Translations under genes and position numbers: made by a program
In this document: piece after piece, positions 35,140-46,500 of the stretch
How the letters are laid out: every line of letters begins with the position of its first letter
Numbering within the stretch: position 1 is the first letter of the stretch
Notes under the pieces: model-generated
The model's input: only the letters and a program-made list of their open reading frames with translations
Databases searched by the model: none
Told to the model about the DNA's origin: nothing
Origin: Achatina immaculata
Lineage: Eukaryota > Mollusca > Gastropoda > Stylommatophora > Achatinidae
Length of the DNA stretch: 64,000 nt
Direction of reading: 5' to 3'
Assembly: GCA_009760885.1 (NCBI GenBank)
Contig: CM019696.1
Location: 40,366,267 to 40,430,266 of the forward strand

Positions 35140-35325
35140 CTAAACTGATGTAACGAAAACCACAGTGTCACGCAATCCCGCTTCTGTGACCCAACGAAAA
35201 TATAGGCCTAAGCCCCACGATGGTCTGAGCCGGCATCCTAAATGAGTCTATCGCGAGAACCACAGGAGTGGGTTCGATAGGATCACGGGGCGATCTTGAT
35301 GGTAGAAGCGAAAGAAGAAGACTGT
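35140..35325 (+). repeat. Composite dispersed repeat, 3' part
   Basis: Matches the end of the copy at 12810-13045: AAAACCACAGTGTCACGCAA, TCCCGCTTCTGTGACCC and the terminal GATGGTAGAAGCGAAAGAAGAAG. The internal tandem units are absent, so this is a 5'-truncated copy, which fits retroposition. Confidence 0.75.
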
Positions 35326-35405
35326 CGACTTGATCCTCCACCATGGTGAAGTCGTGTACGATACTTTTATCCAGGGTAAAATCACGTAGTCTGTATCACG
35401 AAGCA

Positions 35406-36071
35406 AACAAACAAGGTAATGTATCAATGAGGAAAAACTGAAAGAAGTGGAAAGTTTTGAATATCTTGGATCAATGCTAACTAATAATGGAGATACAATG
35501 AGGGAAATTAAAAGGAGGACATCTATCGCTCTTCAGGAAGTAAAACAGCCAAAGAATCTGTGGAGAGGAGCAGACAGAACTACAAAAATAAGATTTTTAA
35601 GGGCATGCATCTTTCCCATCGCAACATATGCCTGTGAGACCTGGACACTTAACAAAACAGCTGAGAAAAACATAAATGCTTTTGAATTTAAATGCTAAAG
35701 AAGAGTTCTTCAAATATCATGGACACAAAAAAGAACAAATATATCCATACTACAAGAACTTAATCTTGAAGAAGACTGGCTAGTAAAGAGGATTAACGAG
35801 AGAAAACTTAAATATTTTGGACACATTAATCGCCATGATAATCTAGAGAAAACCTTCTTGGAAGGGTACATAATGGGAAAAAGAAAGAGAGGAAGACCAA
35901 AACGAAGATAGCTGCAAGACATCGTTGATGATCTGCAAATGGATGCATCAGCAGCAGGCCATCTTGCTCACAACCGAGAGGCCTACAGGAGTGCTATTAT
36001 GGAGGCAATGTTAGTTAGGGAGGCAAAGTTCCACAAGGGACATGCAAATGAATGAATGAATGAATGAATGA
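35406..36071 (+). mobile_element. 5'-truncated RTE-like LINE, family D, with (GAAT)n tail
   Basis: Encodes ESFEYLGSMLTNNGDTMREI, RFLRACIFPIATYACETWTL and, after a frame break, the LKYFGHINRHDNLEK and GKRKRGRPKR segments. It ends in five GAAT units. ATCACGAAGCA at 35395-35405 and 36072-36082 is an exact 11-base target-site duplication. Confidence 0.95.
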
Positions 36072-36082
36072 ATCACGAAGCA

Positions 36083-38190
36083 CCGCTTGGAAATTGACAA
36101 GAGTCTTGGGTAGCTCCAGCTGGCTTATCCAGTTCAGTGTTAACGTGTATATATGTCGTTGATGTTGACCAAGATTCTATTGATCTTCTTCGTGGAGTTT
36201 AATTACAGGCTGGTGCGCTCTTTCTGTTGTGATAATGGGATAGGCCCTTTGTGATATTCGAGACCTTTCTTGGACCAATTCTGTGTCTTCAAGCAACCCA
36301 TGATAATCCGCTCTCCAGCTAGTCCTGTGTGTAGTTCTCAACATCTTCGGTTTATCTTTCAACATCTTCACTGCGCCTGCAAGGAACACCAGCTCGTAAA
36401 TATCGAGAGATAAGAAACACGCACGATGAGTTTATCTTAATTAATGGTCTTTATGCACTTGCGGTTTGTATTTGTTAGTGTCTCGTCTTGTTGACACTGC
36501 ACTCAGCTATAAGCACATCTGTACTGGCAAATTCCTAGAGAGTAAAAAAGTATAAAAAATAGATATTCTATAGAAAGATAATAAAGTTATTGCCGAGATA
36601 AAGAGAAAAAAATAAGTTATTATTTGAAGAAGGAGGAGCATAAATATAACTATTTTTAAATAGAAAAGTAAATGAGGATAGTATATTGACATTAATAAAA
36701 TAAACAAAGATATTCAACAACAAAAAAAGAAGTATAAATAAATAAATATTAGCGAAGGACTGAATTCACGATGTTTGATCCTCTGAAATGTACAGTTATA
36801 GAGACTTGAATAATGGAAATGAATATACTCGTACTTGTTATCCTTACAGAGACTCGGTCAGTCATGTGCATGTCCCTCGCGGAACTTCGCCACCCTAACA
36901 GCTCTCCTGTAGGCCTCTCTGTTGTAAGCAAGATGCCCTGTTAGGTGGAAAATACAAGACTACATATTTAGAAACACACAATTCAGCTTTGCCAGATGGC
37001 CCTCCTCCCCCCTTCATTTTTTTTAATAATGCAATCTGCAGCACTAAGCCAGACGACTAATAATATCATGAAAGGGACGGACATGATTACGTAAAAGGTA
37101 ACCTACAATATTCTCAGGAGAACCCAGCCAAAGTAGGTGAATGTCATGACTTACTTCAGTGTTTTCCAGGGTTGATCGTGCTGCTACTCCATTTTCTCCC
37201 AGGCCATATCCTCAACGCCCCCCCACCCCACCCCGGGTGTGGTACTCATACAGCGCCCTATTAGTGAAGGACTGAATTCACGATGTTTGATCCTCTGTCA
37301 TATACAGTCCTCGAGACCTGAATAATGGACTAAACATGCTTGTTGTCTTTACAGAGGCTCAAATCTTCAGCAAGCAAACCTTTTTATCTAACAATATGAA
37401 GAAGTACATTTATAACCCATCTACTGCATTATTTTCTCAACTTTTAATGTGATGGACGATTTTCATGTATGGACACAGAATAACATTAGGTTGAAAAGTA
37501 CGAAAAATGAAGTTACTGTCCCGCCTTCCCCTCCCCCCTTCGTTTTCCCTCACCCCGTCCCCCACTAACCCCTTTTCTTCCACTGCACCCTTCTGACTTT
37601 TTTGTTTCACCCGCCGGCACCCACTCGATAATATAACAATGATAACAAATGTGTACTTGAGCAGAACTTTCCAATAAAGCTGCTACGCCGCCGTAATCCA
37701 ATCCTCGAGATGGCACGTTTAGACAATTCCAAAAATAAAAAAACGCGAATTTTCTGAGGATGTTTAGGCATTCAAGATTTAAGTTGAAATTCATCTATTT
37801 ATAGAACAGAGGAAAACTTACACTTGGCGAGAAATGAGGTTATGGGGGAAAATACAACAGAAAGAGCTCTCGAGCTCTGTGTGTGTGTTTGTTTGTTTGT
37901 TTGTTTGTTTAGGAAACACTACATTAAAGCATTAAAGACAACCTACGAGTGTTATGTGTGCGTATATACGTGTATCTGGGGAGCAATATGGGACATTTAG
38001 GCGTCTCGACAGAAATAATACGATTTCTAGGACAAATCCTTCAAATACCGGGAATTCCCTGTATAACGCGTTACGGCTGCTAACAGTTTATATATTCGCT
38101 ACTTTTCGCTAAGAATGCCGTTTATCTCTTCGTTTCATTAATTTCTTCTTTCATTCCTTCTTGTCTGCTTTCATGTTTTTTCGTGACTTA
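36083..38190. other. Mostly unrecognised sequence with small repeats
   Basis: A short inverted family-D fragment (rc of a GAGAGGCCTACAGGAGAGCT-type end) lies at about 36866-36940. The sequence AAGGACTGAATTCACGATGT with following bases occurs at 36755-36830 and again at 37267-37330, a dispersed repeat of unknown type. A C-rich stretch is at 37220-37240, a T/C-rich one at 37520-37600, and a GTTT run at 37888-37911. No gene is supported. Confidence 0.5.
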
Positions 38191-38202
38191 TAGAATGTCC
38201 AG

Positions 38203-40218
38203 CAGCAAAAGTAAGCGCTGGATCGGAAAAACCAAATAGAAAAAAAAGCATGGATATCAGATAAAACATGGAAGTATATACATGAAAGACGAGCAGTCAA
38301 ATTAGACATGTTGAATGCAAAAGCAGATCATGAAAGAGATTTGGCAAAAGCAAAATACAAAGACATAGACAAGAAAGTAAAAAGTTCAGCTAGAAGGGAT
38401 AAAAGAGAATACATAGACAGTATGGCGAAAGAGGCAGAAAAAGCAGCAAAAACAGGAGACAGCAAAACTTTATATAACATACAAAAGAGGCTAACAGGTA
38501 CTATTACATCTAAAGAAAGACCAATCCTTAGCAAAACTGGAACACTATTAACATCAAATAAAGACCAAAAGCAAAGATGGACTGAACACTTCCAAGAAAT
38601 ACTCAATCGACCACACCCAAAAGAATTGTTAAACCTTGAAACTGACTTACCAGCCCCACAACTAAATGTCAACCTAGATGAAATTAAATTGCATGAAATT
38701 GAAACAGCAGTGAATTTAATGGCTAACAACAAAGCTGCAGGTGAAGATGAAATAACAGCCGAGATGCTAAAAGCTATCAATAGTGACAACATGAGACAAC
38801 TACAGAGAATGTTTAACAAGATTTGGAAAGAAGAAAAGGTCCCTTCTAATTGGAAGAAAGGAATCATTGTTAAAATACCAAAAAAGGGCAACCTTAGTGA
38901 CTGTAACAACTGGAGAGGAGTAACCTTAATATCAGTTGTGTCAAAAGTATTTTGCAAGGTCATTTTGAATAGACTCAAAGATATAGTGGATAATGCAATG
39001 AGAGAAGAATAAGCAGGATTTCGAAAAGGGAGAAGCTGTCTCGACCAGATCTTTACTCTCAGAATAATACTTGAAGAACATATTGAAAAGCAGAAACCTT
39101 TAATACTGAACTTCATAGATTTTAAGAAGGCATTTGATAGCATACACAGAGATTCATTATGGAGAATTTTATGTCTATATGGAATACCATCTAAAATTGT
39201 CAACATCATTAAGGACTTATACAATGGATATGGTTGTGCAGTCAAGACAGAAGAAGGGATGAGTGAATGGTTCCAGATTGAAACAGATGTGAAACAAGGA
39301 TGTATACTGTCTCCTTTACTTTTTGGGATTACAATAGACTTCATAATGAAAAACTGCTGCACAGGTAACACAGGTATTGACTGGGTACATGGGACCCAAC
39401 TAGAAGATCTTGATTTTGCTGATGACATAACTCTTATCAGTAATAATGTGAATTCCATGCAAGAAAAAACAGATAGCCTGTCTTCACTGGCTAGCAAAAT
39501 AGGACTTGAAATTAACAAGGACAAAACAAAAATAATGAAAATTCCCATCAATCAAAATGGAAAAATACACATAGAAGAGACAGATATTGAAGAAGTCAAT
39601 CAATTTGCATACCTTGGCAGCTACATAGACCAGGATGGTGACACTAGAAAGGAAGTTAGGATCAGAATTGCAAAAGCAGCATCAATCTTCAAGAATCTTG
39701 AGAACATATGGAATTCAAAAGTTATAAGCACAAAAACCAAGTTAAGACTATTCAATTCAAATGTAATATCCACCCTCATTTATGCATGCGAAAGCTGGAA
39801 AACAACTAAAGAAATAGAAAAGAGATTAGACTCTTTTGAAAACAAATGCCTAAGGAAAATACTCGGCATCAAGTGGAATGAATTCAAGAACAATGCAGAG
39901 ATAAGACAGATGACTGAACAACAACCAGTCTCATGGGTGATCAGGAAAAGGAGATGGACATATGTTGGTCACTTGATGAGAAGAAATGACCAGAGAATCC
40001 CAAAACAAGCTATCAAGTGGAACACAACAGGCCGAAGAAAAAGGGGCAGACCGCGTGAAACTCTGAAGAGGACATTATTAAGAGAGGCCAAGTTAACAGG
40101 CATAAAATCCTTTGATGAGGTTGAAAGACTCGCCGAAGACAGGAAAAATTGGCGAACTACTTTACGAGCCCTATGTGACGTTTAACGGCACGGGAAGGAT
40201 ATAAGATACAAGATAAGA
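38203..40218 (+). mobile_element. RTE-like LINE family A, most intact reverse-transcriptase copy
   Basis: One frame from 38308 to 40185 is interrupted only by a TAA at 39010-39012, where other copies and related elements have Gln before AGF. Motifs in order: NKAAGEDEITAEMLKA, IIVKIPKKGNLSDCNNWRG, AGFRKGRSCLDQIF, LNFIDFKKAFDSIHRDSL, VKQGCILSPLLFGITIDF, LEDLDFADDITLIS (catalytic FADD), EINKDKTKIMKIP, FAYLGSYIDQDGDT and the C-terminal RRWTYVGHLMRRND and GRRKRGRPRETLKR. TAGAATGTCCAG occurs at 38191-38202 and 40219-40230, an exact 12-base target-site duplication. The endonuclease half is missing by 5' truncation. The tail is ATATAAGATACAAGATAAGA. Confidence 0.95.
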
Positions 40219-40230
40219 TAGAATGTCCAG

Positions 40231-41159
40231 GACACACCACCAAATACTGGCTTTATTCACGAGGAAAGTTTTTAATTTTTTCCATTAAAAAAAAAAATAT
40301 TATTTCTATTAGTACCAAAACATTTTACAAATATATCCATGAAAGATATTATTTGCAGGATCTATTATACAGGAATATTGTTTTCTTTATGTTTTCACAT
40401 TTCTGTTTGTTGTTAATAGTCCCACCGTGGCTTGCACCAGAACTTTATTGCGGGGACTGAAAGAAGTTGGGACATCTAAGTTTTGCTGCTAGTTAAACCG
40501 CCATTAACGTGCAAAGTGTGATTCTGGCATAATGTACCAGGGCATGTCACTTAATGATCACAGCCTGACGAGACAGCATGTCTGTGATGGAAACAGCGAA
40601 CATGAGTATGTGGTGCTGAGCAGTCTGTTGCAGGACAGAAGGTCCCGGTGAGTCATCACAAATACACTCCAATTTTTTTTTTTTAAATTTGCGTTCTTCA
40701 AAATTGCACACAGGCAGCTGTTGATTTACAGACGTAATTTGGGCAAAAAGTTATTACTTTTGTTATTTTTTGTTACTGAAGTTTTTATTATTATAGAATA
40801 TCCATAAAAGTACAAACATGAGTTATTTGAAGTCACTGTTGGACTGGCGATATACATTTATTATATCATGTGGGGGAAAGATAACAATGTGTTGCTTGAA
40901 TTCTCGGAATCTACCAAAGAGGCTGTCATTCTGGCAGGCTCCACCACCTTAGGGAACACATGATGCGTTCCTCGTTAGCCAGGTTCAAGGAATAACCCAC
41001 TACAACTTGTCCACAAGGATTTTTATACATGTAAGGCTGTTCTAGCGATTGTTTGAGATAAAGGTCTTGTCAAGCTTGCACGAACGCCAAAAGCATCAAC
41101 AAATTTTGGAACTGTTGCATTTCTATAACCAGATATTGTCCACGTGACTTACGTATTGT

Positions 41160-41206
<47 letters not shown>

Positions 41207-41392
41207 ATATCTGACATACTTAAATGTTCCTAGTTTGAAGTGAACACATACCCATAATATCTGAGCATTTTCTAGGCTACTCTTTGTTACTCGTTTCCAT
41301 ATCTACACTTGGAAAATTTGTAATAATTTTCTGTTATCTAAAGAAGCTAAACTTGGTAGATTTGTGAGGGATGTTTTGTGCTTTAATTCAGC
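40231..41392. other. Sequence without recognised content
   Basis: Contains AT and CA microsatellite at about 41163-41208. No gene or transposon was recognised. Confidence 0.5.
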
Positions 41393-41402
41393 AAGTTTAG
41401 TG

Positions 41403-41700
41403 CCATTCATTTCATTCATTCATTTGCATGTCCCTTGCAGAACTTTGCATCCCAAACACCACTCCTGTAGGCCTCTCGGTTGTGAGCACGATGGTCTGCT
41501 GCTGATGCATCCATTTGCAGATCATCAACGATGTCTTGCAGCCATCTTCATCTTGGTCTTCCTCTCTTTCTTTTTCCCATTATGTACCCTTCCAAGACGG
41601 TCTTCTCTAGATTATTATGTCGTTTAATGTGTCCAAAATATTTAAGTTTTCTCTCTTTAATCCACTTTACTAGCCAGCCTTCTTCGATATTAAGTTCTTG
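41403..41700 (-). mobile_element. 5'-truncated RTE-like LINE, family D
   Basis: The minus strand encodes the last segment of the family-D protein (KYFGHI-, RPR-, LQDIVDDLQM-type sequence in several frames) and ends in GAAT units at 41404-41424. AAGTTTAGTG at 41393-41402 and 41701-41710 is an exact 10-base target-site duplication. Confidence 0.93.
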
Positions 41701-41710
41701 AAGTTTAGTG

Positions 41711-43089
41711 TACACAGATCAAAATGTGTGCAATTCGTTTATTTTTCTTAAATCCGATAAATTTTTCCACACATTTCATAATATTTTTGAAAAGATTTCT
41801 ACTGTGCCAGTAACTCATGACTGCTTCAAACAACGGTTCACTTTTTCATCAGAAAAGTCATCCACAAAAATAGAATATTACAAATATTAATGTTTGTGTC
41901 CATTTGTAACAAACAAATTTATGTAGATTTCCTGGGAATATATTGTACCAAACATTTTAATAATTTGTTTTTGCCAGATTGAAACTGAATTCAAGATTAT
42001 CAAAGTTTTTCTAGTTCATACAAGTGATATTCCCATGAGCATTTTCCTGTATAATTTTTTTTTATGTTAAAATTTAACATCTCTGTAATTGAAAGAAAGG
42101 CTGTAACTATGAATGAACATTTTTGAAATGATGAGTTTTTAGATTAATTCGCATTCTCCAATTAAATAAATCTCAAAGAATATTTTTAACAGATTGTTAA
42201 GTCAGTGAAATGTTCTGTTATGTGCATATAATATTCTAAAACTTAAAATAATCAAATAACTAACTGACACAACATCTAATAATATTCATGCTGTGTATTA
42301 ACTACCTCCATTCCATTGTAAATATTATAATGGCGATGTACGTCAGCCTCTGATCAGGGCATGCATTCACTCACTACACAGAACCCCTCTTCTCTATCAC
42401 TGAAACTACATAATGTCACACTTCTGTAACCACACAAGGAGGACAAATATCCAGAGAAAGTAACAGTGTAATAACATTATGAAATGGAATTTATCACTGT
42501 TAAAAAAAAAATAACTGTTTTATTGAGGTGATCAATCACATTATAAAAAAAGAACGTTATGATAAGACATAATTTTAGTAGCGGTTGATTTGTAGAGAAT
42601 AGCAGAAACAAGATGCTTTTTTTTTTTTTTTTGCTTACAAAACTAGAATTGGACATTTTGAAATCTTAAACAAGGGAAATAATAATGAATATCTGAATTC
42701 TTAAACAAGGGAAATAATAATGAATATATGAATCATTACTTAGCAAATTAAAATACATAAAAAGAAAACGCCGTGTTAAAACATGTACATTACAGTAAAA
42801 AGGATATTAAGATACATGAAACACAGCATTGTGGTGAGAAAACTACCAAAAAAAATTACTTTAAACACATGTAAATTGAAATAATTTTACTTGCCATAAA
42901 CAAAGTGTGAATAATGATAAATAACCTATGAAAAACAGGAACGTACAACTGACGCAATAATAACACATTTTGTATAATTTGTTTATAAATATGGTACCAA
43001 GAAAGAAATCTACTGAAGGCAAGGAAGTTTAAAGCAGTTCATGTCCAGTACGAAAAGTTATTGTACATGAATTGCTTTCAAGTATTTTT
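41711..43089. other. AT-rich sequence without recognised content
   Basis: Only short homopolymer runs and a small duplication (AAACAAGGGAAATAATAATG at about 42672 and 42703) were seen. Upstream exons or the promoter of the TNF-like gene could lie here but none can be identified by eye. Confidence 0.45.
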
Positions 43090-43285
43090 ATTACACTTCC
43101 TTGTGCCCCAGCATTCACCCGGCCTCTAAAAATGGGTACCAGAGAAATCTGGGAAGGTAAATGCAGCCAAAAGTGATACTGACCATATCACACTTTCACA
43201 TGCCAAAGGTCGTGGAAATATGGGACTGACACCAATATGCCTCAGTGACATGGACATGGGGATCTTACCTTACCTTTTATGAAAA
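43090..43285 (+). mobile_element. SINE, 5'-truncated
   Basis: The body matches the SINE at 20919-21145: ATGGGTACCAGAGAAATC, GTGATACTGACCATATCACA, GGAAATATGGGACTGACACC, ending ATCTTACCTTACC. The tRNA-like head is missing or too diverged. Confidence 0.75.
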
Positions 43286-43476
43286 AAAAAAAATGATGAT
43301 TATGATGATGATAAGTCACAGGTGGATCTCATAATCAAGTCTAAAGGCAGGTAATTGTGGAGAGAAATGATTGCCTATGCCACGCGGCATGGCACTTGAT
43401 TGATTGATTGATGATGATGATGACAATTATGAGATGCTAAGAATCTGTTTTGAAAATCCACAAAAAATATCCACAG

Positions 43477-43570
43477 AATACCTTGTGTTCTGTCCATCAT
43501 GTCTGTCGTGATCTGCACGGCAGTTTTAATCTTGACTATAGTTGACCTTTTCACACTTGAAAGATCACAG
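43477..43570 (+). CDS. TNF-like gene, exon 1 (or first visible exon)
   Basis: The Met at 43499 starts MSVVICTAVLILTIVDLF and the exon ends LERSQ before GTAAGA. A preceding AG at 43475-43476 could be an acceptor, letting IPCVLSI precede the Met; its pyrimidine tract is poor. The frame upstream is closed by TGA at 43451. The donor leaves phase 0, which exon 2 accepts. Confidence 0.65.
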
Positions 43571-46500
43571 GTAAGATTTTCAGACATTAACATGGTTCTT
43601 AGAATTGATAAAAACTAGTTTCAGCTTCTTTTTTTGTTTATTCTTGTGCATTGTCATTTTTTTTCAAGATATTATCTTCTTGTGCGTAATTTTTTACACA
43701 TATTGTATAATTCATTTACTTTTCAAACCTGTTGTCTTTTTCAATTTCCAAGTTTATTATTTTTTTAATATGAGAAGTTATCCTATAGGAATACATCAAT
43801 AAGTTCTAGGAATGCACAAGGTTTGGGGGAATTGTTTTTTAATTAATTTATATTGTTTTTGAATATTTTTTTTATATTTGATTGAGCATCAATCTTCAAG
43901 AATCTTGAGAACATATGGAGTTCAAAATTTATAAGCACAAAAACCAAGTTAAGGCTATTCAATTCAAATGTAATATCCACCCTCATTTAAGCATGCGAAA
44001 GCTGGAAAACAACTAAAGAAATAGAAAAGAAATTAGACTCTTTTGAAAACAAATGCCTAAGGAAAATACTTGGCATCAAGTGGAATGAATTCAAGAACAA
44101 TGCAGAGATAAGACAGATGACTGAACAACAACCAGTCTCATGGGTGATCAGGAAAAGGAGATGGACATATGTTGGTCACTTGATGAAAAGAAATGATCAG
44201 AGAATCCCAAAACAAGCTATCAAGTGGAACACAACAGGCCGAAGAAAAAGAGGCAGACCACGTGAAACTCTGATTAGGACACTGTTAAGAGAGGCCAAAT
44301 TAACAGGCATAAAATCGTTTGATGAGGTTGAAAGACTCGCCGAAGACAGGAAAAATTGGCGAACTACTTTGTGAGCCCTATGTGACATTTAACAGCACGG
44401 GAAGGGTATAAGATATAAGATAAGATTGTTTTTGAATACCAAGTTATATTTGTTCAGCAGGTAATACTGTTGTTACACTTACAGTTGATATAAGTATGTT
44501 CAGATCTTCCTGTCAGTTTCTTTATCCACATTCAAAATTATACAGTGGACGGGTTTTTCCTCAGTCAGCTTAATATTGTGTATCATTAATATGTGATCAT
44601 GGGAATCTTAAAAAAAAAAAAGAAAGAGAAGTCCTTTCATGCTATAGAGATGCTTGGGAATATGGTATTAGTGCCCATATTTTCTTGAACTTGACTGCAC
44701 ACTTGAAGCTGGTGTGATGGGCACCGTTCCTGACCTCTTTTCATTCTTCAGCTTCACAGAAGCTGGGGACTCATTTCTACAGTTGTGGTGGCTAGGGTAC
44801 CTATGGCTAGATTTGAACCTCAACTTTAATGTGACAAGTGTGCACACAAGCCACTATAGCTCTCAAGTGTCCAAAGAAAGAAGGCACAGCTAAAATAATA
44901 TGCAGCTTCGACAAGTCTGCATTGGATTCAAAGTCTGTGTTTCTTACTGAGGACATCAGCAAAGGATATTTGACTTCCTCAAGACTGTCTTCTTTGACAG
45001 AAAAGTATCAAAAACAGGGAACTCAATAGCAGGGAGATAAAGTGAAACAAATGGTGGAAAGAGTAGGCATAAATTTTATAAATTCAGTCGTCATGCTGGG
45101 CGTCACAGTAGTATAGCGGTTAGTGCATTCGCCTGTTGATCAGAAGGTCCTGGTTCAATTTTGCACTCAGGTGGAATTTTTTCAGACCGACTGGCACCGC
45201 GGTCAACTCAGCCTCAAAAGATAGGTACCTGGGGCTTCCCTAGGAAAACAAAGGCAGTGAGGCAAGGTGCCGACATCCCTACCTCAAATGCTGCAGTGGC
45301 CTAGAAATGTGAAGGCACTAACACTTCATTCCCCCTACAGCATGCAAATGCTACAGAACTTCATGGTGCACATAAATTTGAAGACTCAACCTGATGAAAC
45401 TACATATTTAAAATAACTCAGGTGCTATGCCGCTAGTTTTCAATCAGTTAAAATTCATTTTTATTATTTTAATCCTAAAACAAATTTGATATTGTGTCTA
45501 ATCCTACATATTGCTTTTAATTCTGAACTAATTTTCAATCATTTCGTTTCAGTGTGAAAGAGAACCAGCAGTAACATCATGTAATGCTTCTGCACCTTCA
45601 GTTTCACACCTGATAATGACAGGTACATAAGGATTCATATTTGAGGACTCCTGTTGTAGATTTTTCAAACTACAAATAGTGAAATGTAGCTTTGGGTAGG
45701 AGAATGTAAGATAATACAGGGAAGAATTCTAGTAATTCATGTTAAGACACACTGGACCCAGTGAGTTTATGATAGATGTGGTTTACACTGTGTTACTGTC
45801 AGAAGTAACAGTTTATCTTCCTTTGTGAGGTTAGTCTTTCCATTCCTTAAAAGAAACATGATTTCTCTCCTAAATACCACAACTTATGGCACTCCATTAC
45901 TGAATTATAATGTTTAAGAAGTCTCACAGTTTCTGCCTCAGGTCTGTCCTCTGTGACCAGGCATGCCTTTATAGGTCAGTGGATGCTGGGCTCTCTTGGA
46001 GCACATGCTCTGGGGTTTGTGCTCTGTCCCCATAAGGACATGCACTGACAGTCAGTGACAAAATTCAGTTTCCAGGATGGACACAAAATATAGACTTCTC
46101 AACAAGCTCCATTTCATTAAGAAACAAATCAGTGATTTCCTTGTAGGTTGGTTGTAGCATAAATTAAGTTGGTTTGCTGGACAATGATATCTTAGACAGA
46201 CTTTATATCATGCATACTTGATGCCTTTCAAACTAAGTGTCCATAAAGATCAATGGAATGTTCTGGCCAGATATATGAAATTACATCTTGTTAAGAGAGA
46301 CAGATATGACACTATTGTCAGCAATGATTGAAAAGAGGTAATAGTGTACTGGCCACATTTTGAGAATGACAGATGAACATTTACCATGAAGAGAATGTAA
46401 CAGGGTAAGAGAAACGTAGGATGACACAGGGAGGAATAAAGACATGCAACAAGGAAAAGTGCTGATAAACAAGAGACTTTTGTGACTCTTATCTTATATA

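Noticed and set aside
38328..39551. 407-codon open frame on the minus strand
   Set aside because: It is the antisense of the family-A reverse-transcriptase frame, whose plus-strand product has all RT motifs. The antisense product has only low-complexity Ser/Leu-rich sequence.
45098..45175. Possible functional tRNA gene
   Set aside because: A and B boxes are present, but the acceptor stem and anticodon arm do not pair properly and a SINE body follows.
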